A stretch of DNA of 64,000 nt from Chaenocephalus aceratus. Its lineage: Eukaryota > Chordata > Actinopteri > Perciformes > Channichthyidae. Shown piece by piece: positions 1-14,902 of the stretch. Position 1 is the first letter of the stretch; every line of letters starts with the position of its first letter. The DNA is taken from the NCBI GenBank assembly GCA_023974075.1, contig CM043792.1, positions 15,219,373-15,283,372 of the forward strand. The letters run 5' to 3'. The notes under the pieces were generated by a model. The model was not told the origin of the DNA. It made no database searches and saw only the letters and a program-made list of their open reading frames with translations. The translations under genes were made by a program, and so were the position numbers.

Positions 1-2679
<2,679 letters not shown>

Positions 2680-2832
2680 CAGGGGTGCACATCACTTTCT
2701 TACTTACCTGAGTACCTGGAGTCAGTGTTTGGTACTCCAACTTCTGGCTCCACTCAAAGTTATTTGATGAAGCCTTCTGGATCGCGGGGGGGGGGGGGGG
2801 CGGGGTGCTAGTGGAGTACTTCAGTAAAGTGT

Positions 2833-2864
<32 letters not shown>

Positions 2865-3142
2865 AGTACTGCGTGAACGTTGTGATCAGCTGTTTCAGCG
2901 CAGTTCTCCAGTGAAGGGGGGGAGTCTCCCTCCGCAGCCGGTTGGCGTAGTTTTGGCACAATTCCGTTGTACAGACCGACGTTAACAGCAGCCCTGTCTG
3001 TTGTCCGGTGATCTAACCGCATTCTGCAAAAGCTTCACAAGTACGTCGGTACGCAAATGCGCTTTGTGACACAAGTGACGGTACGCATTTGAGATAGTTG
3101 CCGGCCGCACATGCGTACCTGCGCACCAGTTATGTGCACCCC
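2680..3142. mobile_element. hAT-like non-autonomous element containing G-tracts
   Basis: The left end reads CAGGGGTGCACATCACT and the right end is AGTTATGTGCACCCC, giving inverted repeats of about 15 bp with one mismatch. The flanks share TATAGA (2674-2679 and 3143-3148), consistent with a target duplication if the last two bases of the right end were lost. The inside has two poly-G tracts and no transposase. Confidence 0.65.
2786..2858. repeat. Two poly-G tracts (15 G and 26 G)
   Basis: Runs of 15 G (2786-2800) and 26 G (2833-2858) lie beside repeated GTGGAGTACT words, about 30 bp apart on the same strand. They could form G-quadruplexes and are prone to length errors in sequencing. Confidence 0.9.
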
Positions 3143-3148
3143 TATAGA

Positions 3149-3668
3149 GTAGTAGGAGGAGGAAGGACGGATCACCGGTCTGTATCAGGAATCCAGTTTT
3201 ATTTGTGTACTAGTAAGTACATGTGTGCATCTGAGGAATATATGTACGCACATCAGGAAGTGTAACTTTGAGTGTATGATTGTGTGAAAAGGTCAGACAC
3301 TCGTACAACAGGCAAGTCTGTTTGGTAATGGAGAATTAAGGTCACTGTGTATCTCTGATTGTCAGTGGGTGCTGAGACATAAGATGAACATAAGAATCTC
3401 AATCTAATTAATTGAGAGCTCAACATTGATCCTTTCCAAGGATACAGCTATTCTTAAAGCATCACATCCAATTCATTTATAGCCGTTATAGTTGGATAGT
3501 GTTCAAATAAGTGTTGCATATCAATTACAATAACCTACTTCCTGCATCAAAGATTTAATAGCCAGATATTTTCAGTATTTAACAGGAGTCAGTGTTCCTG
3601 CACATAAAAAAATCAGCCCCATGCTGATCAGCAATAAGCGATCAATGCCCAGAATGCTCTGTAAAACG
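3149..3668. other. Intronic sequence, nothing recognised
   Basis: Plain AT-rich sequence between two hAT-type elements. No feature recognised. Confidence 0.55.
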
Positions 3669-3676
3669 CTGCTTAC

Positions 3677-4498
3677 TAGGGATGTAACGGTACCAAAAAC
3701 TCCCGGTACGATAATATCGCGATTTAAAAAGTCCACGGTACGATATTTATCCCGATATTTTTTGAATTTGTTTTTCTTTATTAAATAATAAATCTGATTT
3801 GTACATCATTTTAGTAGGATAGTAGTATTTTAAAGTGTCAACAATATAATAATAAGACCTTGCAATAGAATAAATCAAGTTTCACTTTAGTTTTTCAAGT
3901 AACTCGACTCTAACTCTCTCACTCACTCACTCAGCATCATCAAGGTTTTCTTTTAGGAATATGAGCATGTCCACATTTCCAGGTAGAAGCTGGGATGTTT
4001 GGGCGTTTACAATATCCCCTGCTGTGGAAAAAACTCTCTTGCTTGGTACCGATGTTGCTGGGACAGAGAGATATGCTTTGACCATGGGTGACAGCAGTGG
4101 GTAAAACTGTGCATTGTCTCTCCATCACTTTAAAAACAATACCGTTTTTGCCAAGAAGGTGAGGCTTATTGACAGGGCGAGATATAAATATACTGTTGGT
4201 ACTTGTCAATGTCTCTAGGTATGTACAAGTAGCCCTGTAAATACGATGTCCTTTTGTGTTATCTGTTGTTTTATGTTCATGTTGTAACCTACTTGCTGCC
4301 ATGTTGGACAGGTCTCCCTTGAAAAAGAGATCGATTATCTCAATGGGACCATCTGGTTGAATAAAGGTTTTAAAAAATATATATATTAAAAAAAAAAAAA
4401 TTAAAAAATGGTTTTTAAATCGCGGTACGTTTTGTCAGTCTCACGACGGTATTGAGACATTTATTTACCGCGATATTCGATATATCGTTACATCCCTA
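3677..4498 (-). mobile_element. hAT DNA transposon, internally deleted, with perfect 8-bp target duplication
   Basis: Terminal inverted repeats TAGGGATGTAACG and CGTTACATCCCTA bound an 822-bp element flanked by identical 8-bp repeats CTGCTTAC (3669-3676 and 4499-4506). TIR type and duplication length are those of the hAT superfamily. The inside keeps the end of a transposase gene on the minus strand. Confidence 0.93.
3927..4140 (-). pseudogene. hAT transposase C-terminal dimerisation domain, broken
   Basis: On the minus strand, codons from 4103 down to a stop at 3927-3929 read YPLLSPMVKAYLSVPATSVP then SKRVFSTAGDIVNAQTSQLL and end LKENLDDAE. This is the signature of the hAT C-terminal dimerisation domain. 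Upstream it continues as WRDNAQF, then meets a TGA where a second Trp would be expected (WW in the family). Only this C-terminal end survives, so the element cannot encode its own transposase. Confidence 0.9.
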
Positions 4499-4506
4499 CT
4501 GCTTAC

Positions 4507-5786
4507 CAATGAAAGGAGGAAAGGGAGGCAGTCTGAGATAGTGAAACACATTAAAAAGGCAGGGGGATTGAGATGGGGGAATAGAAGAAGTGAGATGGCA
4601 CGGTCTGTTCTACAGCTATAGGTCATTAGCACCTTCATGCTGTAATCATGAACAGCGAGCACTCCTCCCAGCAGCCCAGTCACGAAGCAGGAGGATGCAG
4701 AGAGACAGGGAAGGGAAGCTAGGATGAAGGAAGAGAGTGAAGGTTAGAAGCCATACATTTAGCATGTTCAGGCTTCAGTGAAGCCACAAGGGTGCTTCTT
4801 CCTGTCCTCATTTAACCTGAGCTGATAGACGGAAAAGTGGATACTGGTGTAGGCCTTTTCACTCATCCCACAGTATGTTTGAACAGACAAAGGCAGCTTT
4901 CTCCAAGCTTGTGTGAGGACTGAGCGTACCCTGAAAGACTTTGTGTCCTGATTGTACAGATAATGAAACTGATGACCGTAGTTGTGCATTTTATCTGTTT
5001 GTTTGAGTTACAACCTCCACAATATGTTAGTCACACATTGGTGTAGTTGTCATATTACTGTGTTGAGTTTAGGGCTGCAATTCTTATTATTGCAACTCTT
5101 ATTTTTTTTTATTACAAAGTAATCTTGTTTATTTTTTCTCAATTCATTTTTGTCCACACTACTGTTCTATAAGACAAGTTTAGACAAAGCATAATGAAGA
5201 TAGTGGGTGGCTGTAGACTGTCTGTTTATGCCACAAGGAATATTATTTGTCCCAAATGTATCTTTCTCTGTTTTTCCTCATTTAGTTTTCACAGTTTATT
5301 CAAGTCACATGGATCACCCTAATTGTTTACCCAACATGCAGAGTGCATGTCCTCCACATCCAATTAGAATCCAAATCAGCAGAAGCCTTTCTCTCAGCTC
5401 ACACGGGGTATGAATACACATGCAAACTTATCCACTCCTAGAGTTTATAGGTTACTGTTTTTGTACAGTTTTCTAAGTACTAACTTTGACTTTTTTTTCT
5501 TTCTTTTTTAAATGTAATGTTTTTGCAAGGCAATCAAGGAGGAAATCAAAAATAAGAATGTAATATTAGCTTTGCACCTTGAGTGACTCATTGGGGTCAT
5601 TATAGGCAGATAACTGGACAAAGTAACTAGGTCATGTCCATGGAGGGCAAATGCAGCACCTTTTTTTCCTTCTAAAAATAGCTTTTTGGGAGAACAGATG
5701 CTCTACATCATGTTCATTTTATATAATGTATTTAATAACGTTTCAATTTCTTATTTCCCAAGTGTACAGATGAGCTAAGATCACAA
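4507..5786. other. Intronic sequence, nothing firmly recognised
   Basis: A short TTTAGGGCTGCAATTCTTAT word near 5068 resembles the end of the teleost hAT family also seen at 59716-60682, but no partner end is visible. Otherwise AT-rich unique-looking sequence. Confidence 0.5.
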
Positions 5787-5791
5787 CTGTT

Positions 5792-6268
5792 TGTTATATC
5801 TCGTAAAATCTGTTAAGTTAATGTTTTAAGTTCAGTCTTGTATCCTGTTTTATTTTGTAGTAACCTTTCCCTCTTGTTGCAGATGACCTTACTTCCTCCC
5901 CTTGTGTGTTTTCCCTCCACTGTGATTGTCGCCCTAATTGTCTGCACCTGTTCCCCCTTAGCCTGCCTATATATAGTTTCTGTCTCCCTTGTCTTGTTGC
6001 CTGTTCGTTTTGTTCCATGTGCCTGACTGCCAGCGTGAAGTCCATGTTATCTGCTAAGAGCTAAGAACCAAGGTTTTGGAATTGACTTTATCTTTTTGAC
6101 TTTTGATACTATGTTAACCTTTTCCTCGTAAGAGTGTTTTTTGTTATCGAAATCTGTTACCTCTACGGAGAGCTCACAGTGTCACTATTTTTTCAGTAAA
6201 GACTTTTATTTGTACTTTGTTTGTCGAGTCGTGTTTTTGGGTTCATACTGGTTTGCCTAACCGTGACA
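5792..6268 (+). mobile_element. Solo LTR of a retrotransposon, 477 bp, with 5-bp target duplication
   Basis: The segment starts TGTTATATC and ends CCGTGACA (TG...CA) and is flanked by identical CTGTT repeats (5787-5791 and 6269-6273). A TATATATAG box lies near 5970 and an AGTAAA polyadenylation-like signal near 6196, which set the + orientation. No gag, pol or primer-binding site follows, so it is a solo LTR left by LTR-LTR recombination. The length and ends suggest a Ty3/gypsy-type element, but that class is inferred. Confidence 0.85.
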
Positions 6269-6333
6269 CTGTTGTTACCAACTGCAGATTGACTTCTGAG
6301 GAAAGTAGGAAGTATTCCAGGAAACTGTTGAAT

Positions 6334-6713
6334 GTGTAACGGTTCAGTAGCGCACCCTAACCCAGAACCAAGACCAAAGAACCAGACACCAAAAGGGTGA
6401 TATTCAAAGTTCAGCTTTACGTGTGGTAAAGAGTCAATACAAGACAGACAGGGGAGAAAAGGTACGCAAACTTATCTAGCTAGGAATCAGGCATGGGGCA
6501 GGAGTCCAAAAAAGATCAGTCAGGCAGAGAGGATAGAAACAAACGCAACAATCTGGCTGAGGATGAATGGGAAAGAGCCGGCTATGTTGTATACTGCCAG
6601 CAAAAAGGGGAGACAAGAGTGCAGATGGACAAGGAGGTCAGGTGAAAGGTTGAGAGGGAGGGAGTGACCATAATGAAATGACAGCACTCAGTATAATATG
6701 TCAAGTAGGGCTG
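6334..6713 (-). mobile_element. Possible second LTR-like segment in reverse orientation
   Basis: Starting TGTAACGGTT, the sequence resembles the reversed end of LTRs of the type at 5792-6268, and its complement has the same style of CT-rich block followed by a TATAC box. No matching 5-bp flanks were found and the right boundary is uncertain. Confidence 0.3.
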
Positions 6714-8710
6714 GCGTTGACCCAAGGTTCACTCTATTTTGTAGCCTAAATTAATTATAAAAACACATAAACGCTGTTGAAGCACCTGCCGTTATTGTGA
6801 TTTATTGTTATAAAACGAGCTATTTAAAGGCAAGGGGATGAACCTGCAGTTATATCATTTAAAAATAATTATGTTATTTATTAGATTATTGAAAAATGAC
6901 AATTCAGAATTGTTTTCACTAAAGTGAGATGCATGTTAAGAGACGCCAAACTCAACCAGACCAGAAAACTGACAACTTAATGCATTGGTTACACAAGTGT
7001 CCGTGTGTGTTTGAAGAGAGCACATAGCAAATATACAACTTGAATCAGGGCAACGCTGTGAACGAATCTAGTGAACAGGAAAAAAAGAGCAGACACATCT
7101 AATTCATGTCAGTCATCTCCATCACCTTTAGGTAATTAGTATTCACAGTGTATTCACAGACGCCTCACGCTGAGATGGATAAAACTCCCTCAGGTCTTGC
7201 ATATGTGCCCGGGTGTGGGAAACAGGTGTGCATTTGCTTACATTGCTTGTGGCTGTGAGAATGTGTCTGTGTGTTGTTGTTTATACTGTAGAAGAAGCAT
7301 CCATAGTGCTCACGACAACGCCGGCCCCTGTGGTGCAGCCACTCTCCTACCTGCCACTTACTGCAGCCTCCAGAGACCCAGAGACCCTTATAGTGTGTGT
7401 GTGGGAGTATCTGTTGGTGTTGCTTAAAAACACCACCCGGACCCATACATCGGAACTGAAAGGCTGAGAGAGTGTTGGATAAAAGAAGAGATGAAAGGAG
7501 GGGAAGCATAAAGAAAGAAATTGCATTTGCAACTGCAAGAGGTGAGGTTTATGTTCATGCTCTAGAAATGAGGTAGTGGAAAACAAACAAATTGAGAGAG
7601 AAAAATGCAGATCACGCAGAAAGATAGAGTGAGTTGGTACACGCCTGGAGAGGTCAACGTGAACGCTGGAGGGAGTAGGGGTTGTTGACATGACGGAGAG
7701 GTAGCTATACAGCTTGATGTAGAAAAATGGGAAAGAGGCGGAGAAGAACTTTGGGGTGGAGTGGGAACGCTGACTGTCGTCTATATCTTGAGGCTGGCCA
7801 GGCGCCATTAGATTAGCAGATAACGGCGCTGCAATGCGATTAGAGGCTAGTTTATCAAACAGTGATGCAAAGAGCAGTGGAGTGGAACACAGGTGAAGGC
7901 CAAACTGCACATCCCAGGGCGCCTCCAGACTACAAGCACAAGTATGCAGCCAACCATACACACACACACACACACACACACACGGAATTGCACTGTTTGC
8001 TAATGTTGTTAAATGCTTTCCTGTAGGAGTTTGTCCTTGTAAGAGGATGTGCCGTCCCTCCCTCCCATGCCCCAACTCACTGCCAGAGAGAGATAGAGGA
8101 GAGGAGGATCACATTTCCCAGAGTCAACGCTGTATAGGTGATATCGGAACCTGGCAGCCAGCTATCAGTCATAAGTATCTGCCCAGCCCGGAGCGTGCTG
8201 AGCACCTTCACCATCCCCTCCCCCACTTCATGTATTGATTTCAGACTGACAGGAGTTGTGATCACCAGCGTCGATGTGGCAGTGTGTTTGCCAGACTCTG
8301 CCTGTATGTTATGGCTGTCATGTATGTAGGGCCATTACTGTGCTTGTCATATCAGGTCAATTGCTATGTCCCTTTATTGAAGGAGCTCTTGACTGGAAAT
8401 ACATTGAAATGGAGGCCTGCACTGTGGAAATGCGATATTGACGTAGACCAGGCTGTAAAACTAAAGTGTTTCCCTGCAGCCTCTGAGAGCTGGATAGGCC
8501 TCACCCGCCTACAAGGCCCCGGCATTCAGTCATGAAAAGTAAGAGGGGCCACACATTTATGAATTATATTAAGGTTAAATAGGACACTTTATATTTAATG
8601 TATTTAATAGGCACAATTATGGGTTATATAGTTCACATAAATCAGTTGCACTCTATATATAATAGTGTGTATTGGCAAAAGATGACAGTATAGAGACAAC
8701 CATCATGAAA
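6714..8710. other. Intronic sequence with a short AC run
   Basis: A short AC repeat at about 7958-7983 is the only clear feature. The minus-strand frame at 7347-8075 has a composition typical of noncoding sequence and no domain I recognise. Confidence 0.55.
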
Positions 8711-9804
8711 CAGGGTTTCCCACACATAGACTTTACTTGGGCGGGCCGCCCTGGTATATTAACGGCCGCCCAAGTATATTTCGCGACCCATTTAGGTCTT
8801 TTTAAAAAAAAATTATCCGTCCGTGACCACGACGCCATCTGCGATCGATTAACTTGTGGACAATGATCCCTCGCTCTACGCCTCCTATACCCAGTCTCGG
8901 GGGGGGGGGTTCCCGATGGTCTGGCCTGTTACTGTAAGTGGCCTGCTGGCCTGAGGATTTTTTGATTTTTTTTTTGTAAGTGTTGTGGACGCAAAGCTGC
9001 GCAAATGTGAGTCTGCCTCACACAGGGTGACTGGCTGTTTACATGATGTGGCCTGCCAACACGGCCACTGTCATACAGATCATAAATCAAAGCCCTTGAT
9101 TGGTAACGAAAATGAACCGAATTCGATATCAAAAAAGTCTTCCGTCCACACGCAATCGGCACCAGAAATGTGTGTGTCCTCACGAGACCGCTCGACCCGC
9201 TGTAGTACATATGCCGGGCCTGTAAGTGGCGCTGTACTTCCGCCACAAAATACACCTAATGCAGCGAAGAAGACTTCATGAGCATGCATGATTGCCATGG
9301 TTGCCCTTCAGTTTATTCTCCGCGGTGGATTTAGCAGCGTGGGGAGAGGCAGGGGCTCCCCGAGGCAAGCGTGTGCTCCTGCTGTAAATCTCCCCGGTAG
9401 TCCACCAGCAGATGAAAAACACCCACCTCTCCGCCTCTTCCAAGGGACGAGGGAACCGTGCGGCAGAGTTTCCGTTATAATTTTCTTTCGCCGGTCAACA
9501 TGTCCGTTAAAGTTTAAATCTTCCGGACAATATTATAAAAGTGCCGGTCAAAGGTCTTCTTTGTTATTTATTGAGCTTTGAAACAAATGAATAACGACTA
9601 TATATAATAATAAATGGAGTCTCTCTTTTCCTCCCCCTCTCCTGACAGCCCGTCAGTATTTTCGTTATCAGGAAATTATCGTATAGGGCGTAATCACCGG
9701 AGCCGTTTGGCCCCCCAGAGCGTTGCGTCCGCAGATCTACCCACCTTGGGACCCGTTATCGTTTCTGCGTTTCCCTGACGGCCTCGTGTGGCCGAACCGT
9801 CTCT
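8711..9804. mobile_element. hAT-type terminal fragment and unassigned repeat sequence
   Basis: The sequence from 8711 (CAGGGTTTCCCACACATAGA, then a GGGCGGGCCGCC block) has the look of a teleost hAT left end. A right end with related TIR (GGGGAAACACTG, ending 10775) exists, but flanks do not match, so the pairing is unproven. The segment at about 9388-9490 recurs, diverged, at about 16957-17045 (shared TCCACCAGCAGATGAAAAAC), showing a dispersed family. Confidence 0.5.
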
Positions 9805-10282
9805 CAGGGGTGCCCACACTTTTTCAGCTTGGGAGCTACTTTTAAAATGACCAAGCCCAAAAGATCGACCTACAGGGCCGCCCCTTCCCAATCCGTGTCG
9901 CGAGCGCGCGATAGTGAACTAAATGGCGGATAAACTGTGGCACGCTTACACTAATTGCGCCGCATAAGCACATAAGCTTGCACATCTTCCGGCGCAGACT
10001 GAAAACTCATCTCTTTCGACTCCACTTCGAGCGATATAATTACTAACAAATAATTGCATTGGGATATATATTTTTTAAATCTTCCGGAGCAGAGAGAGGA
10101 GCTGTGGATTATTGTTATTGATTAATGCATCAGTGTTTCTCAGAGTCAAAAACACTAAACTTACAACTTAAAATGAAAGCGTTTAGTTTATTTAATAAAC
10201 GAGCACATGTTCAATGTGAAAAGTGACAGTAGATTAGTTGCAATGTGGTGCTATATACATATATACATTATACATATACGGA

Positions 10283-10690
10283 TACAAGCGGCCGAGATGG
10301 GTTTCCTCCGCCGGGTGGCTGGTGTCTCCCTTAGAGATAAGGTGAGAAGTTCGGTCATCAGGGAGGGACTCGGAGTTGAGCCGCTCCTCCTTCACGTCGA
10401 AAGAAGCCAGTTGAGGTGGTTCGGGCACCTAGTTAGGATGCCACCTGGGCGCCTCCCTAGGGAGGTGTTCCAGGCACGTCCAGCTGGGAAGAGACCAAGG
10501 GGTAGACCTAGGACCAGGTGGAGGGATTATATCTCTTCGCTGGCCTGGGAGCGCCTTGGGATCCCCCAGTCAGAGCTGGTTGATGTCGCCAGGGAAAATA
10601 AAGTTTGGGGCTCTCTGCTGGAACTGCTACCCCCGCGACCCGACCACGGATAAGCGGGAGAAGATGGATGAATGGATGGATATATACATT
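10283..10690 (+). mobile_element. 5'-truncated non-LTR retrotransposon (LINE, Rex1/Babar- or L2-like), 3' end
   Basis: The frame from about 10288 to the stop at 10651-10653 is intact and reads AAEMGFLRRVAGVSLRDKVR, then ERSQLRWFGHLVRMPPGRLP, RPRGRPRTRWRDYISSLAWE and LLELLPPRPDHG. This is the C-terminal end of a reverse transcriptase polyprotein very common in teleosts. It is followed by GGATAAGCGGGAGAAGATGG and a short GGATG-type repeat tail, as expected for a LINE 3' end. The sequence TATATACATTA appears both upstream near 10260 and just after the tail and could be the target duplication. Everything upstream of this domain is missing. Confidence 0.8.
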
Positions 10691-10814
10691 ATTTTTTTTA
10701 AACACCTTCAATTTCAGGGGGTGCTCCGTTGGCGGGGAGCAGCGTCCCTCCAAGACAATGGTAGGGGAAACACTGGATTCTGTTTTATTCAAGTTTGTAT
10801 CTTGTTGGTCGAAT

Positions 10815-10875
10815 GCACTTATTGTAATTCGCTTTGGATAAAAGCGTCAGCTAAATGCAATGTAATGTATGTAAT
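10815..10875 (+). mobile_element. LINE/SINE 3' tail fragment
   Basis: The words TCGCTTTGGATAAAAGCGTC and AGCTAAATG followed by ATGTA repeats are the 3' tail shared by teleost L2-type LINEs and their SINEs. No body of the element is visible. Confidence 0.6.
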
Positions 10876-11114
10876 AAGCGCATAATAGTGCACTGCATTT
10901 GCGCTTCAGATGAGGAGGTGAGGCCCCCTCATAACTGCATGAACCCGTATGGCACAATATAACTCAGACTGGCTTACCTGTACGTCAATCAAGTGGCAAA
11001 TGCCATAGTAAGGAATGGATGGATGATAGGCTAATTTTTTCAATGCCATGCGATCTACCCACACTACCTTTGCGATCAACCGGTCGATCGTGATCGACGT
11101 ATTGGGCACTCCTG

Positions 11115-14100
11115 GTCTATATGATGGAGAACTGTAGCGGATGCGACCCGTATCGTCTCCGTGTGGCTGCAGCCTAAGTTCTCATTGGGTCTCAAACGGT
11201 TTGGTCACCATTTATGTAAACACATATTTCCATTTGAGGGGGGTAGTGATTAGTAAAATATGCATGAATATAAAAAAAAATGTTTAACTAGGTGAAGAAA
11301 GGATACACTTTTAAAACTTGTTGGCTGCTGCCTCAAAGAGGAGCAGGGGGGAGAGGAGGGAGACAGGAGAGGCTGATTCAGGAGCACAGACACACTCACA
11401 ACTATAAATGAACCAAAAATAAATAAATAAACAAGTTTCAGTGTGTTTTCGTGTGTGTTGGATAAGAAAAATACAGTGGTGCACAAAAATGTCACAATAA
11501 ACGGTAGACATTACTCCCTCAAAAACCATCCAAGTTAGGAACATCATGCCATGGTAACTGAAAATTGCAGCCCATCAGAGAAAGCAGGTAACATTTAGCT
11601 TAATAGACTGTGGACAAAGGTCATGAGGCGTCTGTGTATTATTATTCCATGATGATTCAGAACCGGGGAAATGGGGCCTTATCTCTTCAGACATAGGAAA
11701 GGGATCTGAACCTGAAATTGGATGATGAGGAGTGGGAAAAGAATTGTCGAGGGATGCAAAGGTTGCCTCATTACATTTAAGATTATGCATCGCTCCTCCT
11801 GGACTCCCATGAGATAAGTTAGATCTCTTAGGTTAAGAGATTCGCCCAACTGCTGGCGATGCAGGTTTAAGGAAGGTCACCTTATTCATGTTTTATGGTG
11901 CTGTGACAAAGCCCGGATATTTGATAATCCATGTGAGATGTCAGACAGCCAGATTCAGTTCAGTTCTGGATATTTTTTTCCGGGTGGTGGATCAGTATCA
12001 ATATGAAGAAACAAACAGGATGGGTCCAATCTAGTGTTATGATTAGCAGACAGATTCTTTTTTGATGGGGTAATTTCAGTTCAAGAATGGCAGTAAGCAG
12101 CATTTGAAAATATGTACTTTAAATTGGTATGGCAGATTGGATTGAATTATTATAAAAATAAACCATTAAAAAACTAAATAAAAAAAAAGTATATCTTGCA
12201 CCTCTCTGAGAGCTGAGGCAGACACAAGCTGGGGGTTTATTTCTATATTTATTTTATAACAGTTGATTTTGTTGGGTAAAATGACAACAAGTTTGCTACA
12301 TGAGTAAATTAAAATCGCTAACTCTGGCTGGGTTTTTCTATGTGTCCAGGTGACTCGTACTGAAATGAGAATCTTGTAAAAGATTATAGTAGTGGTGTGA
12401 AAACATATTGCGTGTGTGCAGGTCTGAATAACAAATACAGGTGAATTTCCCTAACTATTCCAGTCATGGCCTCGTCTGCTATCTGAGCGTGCAAGCTTGC
12501 ATATCAATGAGACATATCTCTTCTAAATTCTCTCCGGTTTGTGAGATATATGATGGAGAAGAGGCATCATTTCACACCTCCAGTCATTATCCATTGTGGT
12601 TCACTGTTCCCCTAAACAATTGATGTATTCCTTGATTGAAGACTGGCTGTGCCATCTAATTGGTTCAACCCGTTATTTTCCACTTTAGTCATCCATCAAA
12701 CTTCATTCTGCCATTGATTAAAGCTCATCCGTATCAAGCAGGCTTTGGTGTGGGATATTCTATCATTAATGATGTGGTGAAAAGCCATCCTGTGATGACA
12801 CCCTATAGCCTCGTCAAGCCTCAGTCGTATAAACAGAACAACTCCTACATGCCCTTTATGACAGAGACCAGGCCGTCCCATTAGCATTATTGACGCTTGA
12901 GCAAACTATAGTTATCATTGTATTACATTTATAATAGAGTGAAATCACTGCAGTTATCCATCACTACGAACATTTTTGGAAAACGTCGAGTCGGTGGTTC
13001 CAGAAACATACATGAACAACTAAAACACTCATATAACCTTTATAAATAATCATGATTGTTCCCGTATTGTTTTCAATCCAGGCATAGTTTTGGCTGCACA
13101 TTGTATGTCTAATCGCAGCTTTGTCTGGTTGTAGGAGAATGACAGAAAGTGAAAGAGGATGCTGCTGGAAATGGTTTTCTCTTCAGTTTAGAAAGCAGAA
13201 GAAAAAGTGGCTAGTCGGCTGTATTTATGTGCGCGTGGTTGTGTGTGAAAGAGAGCCAGAGAGAGGCACAGTGAGGTAATGCCTCATAAGGTTTTCTCTG
13301 CTCGTCTGGCTTTGTTTTGGAGGGACAGGGGTACATTGGGTGGGGATTTGGGGGGAGGGCGGACTGCTGGGAAAGGCCCAAACAAAACAGCAGGAGCTGG
13401 GTTGAAAATGACAAACATGCAACCCAAAGGCAGAGAACATGAAAAATGTGCACACTCTGTGGTCGATATCCTTTTGACTAACTGATGTGAGACTGTGCAG
13501 GCTGGCTTGGGTGAATCTTGCTTCATGGTTTGCATGCTTGCATCCTGCTGACTCTGCACTCAGAGAGAGAGAAACAACAAGAGAGGGAGTCTGTGAGCGC
13601 ACTAATGTCATGGCTGCTGTTGAACTCTTCTAAAGACAGCTTTCCATCACTGCGTCCCCCCTGCATCCCTGTGATGTAGCACGATGTCATAGAACTGTGT
13701 GTTTGTGAAACTGAAATGAATTCTGACAGATTAATGAGAACATCAAGAGAGTTAGGAAATAGGATTTAATTATTTTTTTTATCTGTTCTTCCAAACAGAG
13801 ATACCTTTTACTTTTTCTGTAATCTGCCCTTTGCCCCTGTGCTGGAAAACGGAGAAGCAAACACCTACAGCTCCTCACCTCCTCTCAAACTTCATCAGTC
13901 TGTGTATTGATCCCACTTGTATACACTGTTTGGACAAGGTAAAAACAGGATGACTCATTTTGCCGTGTCCATTGTTTTCCTCATGCGCCGCGGTATGCAC
14001 TGAGATTGGCGTCCTTCAGACCACCTCTGCACTGCTCAGGAACTGCATGTACTCAGAGAGCGGTGCACAGCCGCTTTCAGTTCTCTTCCTGAGCGGAGCT

Positions 14101-14898
14101 TCTGTCTCACCCACCTTTTTTTTCCTGGCTGATACTCATCATTCCAAGCTTTATTTCCCTGTAAAATCAATAACATTTCCCCTTAGAATTAAATGATACA
14201 TATAACAAAATGCTCATAGAGATTTTGCAGAAAATAGTAAATGCTGAATGTGCCAAAACGTAACTTAACTATACAATTTTAAATCCTCATTACGTTTTTT
14301 CCGGTGTAGCATTTTTTCAGATATTTGTCTCAATGACGCTTTAACTTGGTCAAATATATACAAAAGATCATCAAATATATATATATATATTAATTTGGTG
14401 TTCGAGGCGATAAAAGTGAAGTATAAATAGTTTATACCAGAGGCAGCGAATGCTTGTTGCTAACAGACTTCGTTTCCACGTTTCCGGAGACTTTCCCTGT
14501 CCTTTGTGTAGGACCGTAGTCGTTCCTTCCTCCGCCGGCCCTTGAGTTGCTGACCTTCTTTGAGTGTAAATTAACACATGAAAACATTGTTTAGATGCTA
14601 GGCAACCAGGCCATTCTATTAACCTCTTTGTACATGTCGGTCTACATTTCAAAGTAATGAATCGTAGAAGGAATGCTGGATGAAAACATCTACAGTATAT
14701 TGGCCTGGTGATGATGAGAGCAAGTATCATACAATAGAATTCATCAGCACCAGAAACTCTAGGCTCCAAAGTGACTAGAAAGTTGAATCATCACCTCTCT
14801 GCTGCACTCGTGTAGTTGCACAGTCATTCAGAGAGCTAAACACCACTTCCATTTAAAGGTTGCAGGCATGGAGTTAGAAGTTTTCACTGCAAGCAACT
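11115..14898. other. Intronic sequence with a dispersed repeat fragment
   Basis: At about 11238-11290 the sequence (GTGATTAGTAAAATATGCAT) recurs in diverged form at about 15835-15885, so a repeat family is present. The rest, including a short AT repeat near 14375, shows no gene, RNA or transposon end that I can support. Confidence 0.5.
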
Positions 14899-14902
14899 TT
14901 AA

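Larger units (their letters stand above)
9805..11114. mobile_element. hAT-like element with LINE and SINE/LINE-tail insertions
   Basis: The left end CAGGGGTGCCCACACTTTTT and right end TATTGGGCACTCCTG are imperfect inverted repeats of a teleost hAT type with CAGGGG termini. No 8-bp duplication is visible, so boundaries are provisional. Inside sit a LINE 3' end (10283-10690) and a LINE/SINE tail (about 10815-10875). Confidence 0.55.

Noticed and set aside
3900..3960. AGCATCATCAAGGTTTTC, resembling an exon 1 end (SIIK followed by GT)
   Set aside because: It is the complement of the hAT transposase C-terminus (LKENLDDAE), inside a transposon with its own target duplication.
7347..8075. 242-codon minus-strand open frame
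   Set aside because: Low-complexity composition, no domain, and overlaps a short AC repeat. It is likely chance.
8711..10775. One hAT spanning CAGGGTTTCCC to GGGGAAACACTG
   Set aside because: The 8-bp flanks differ (TCATGAAA and GATTCTGT), and the span crosses the 9805-11114 element instead of nesting with it.
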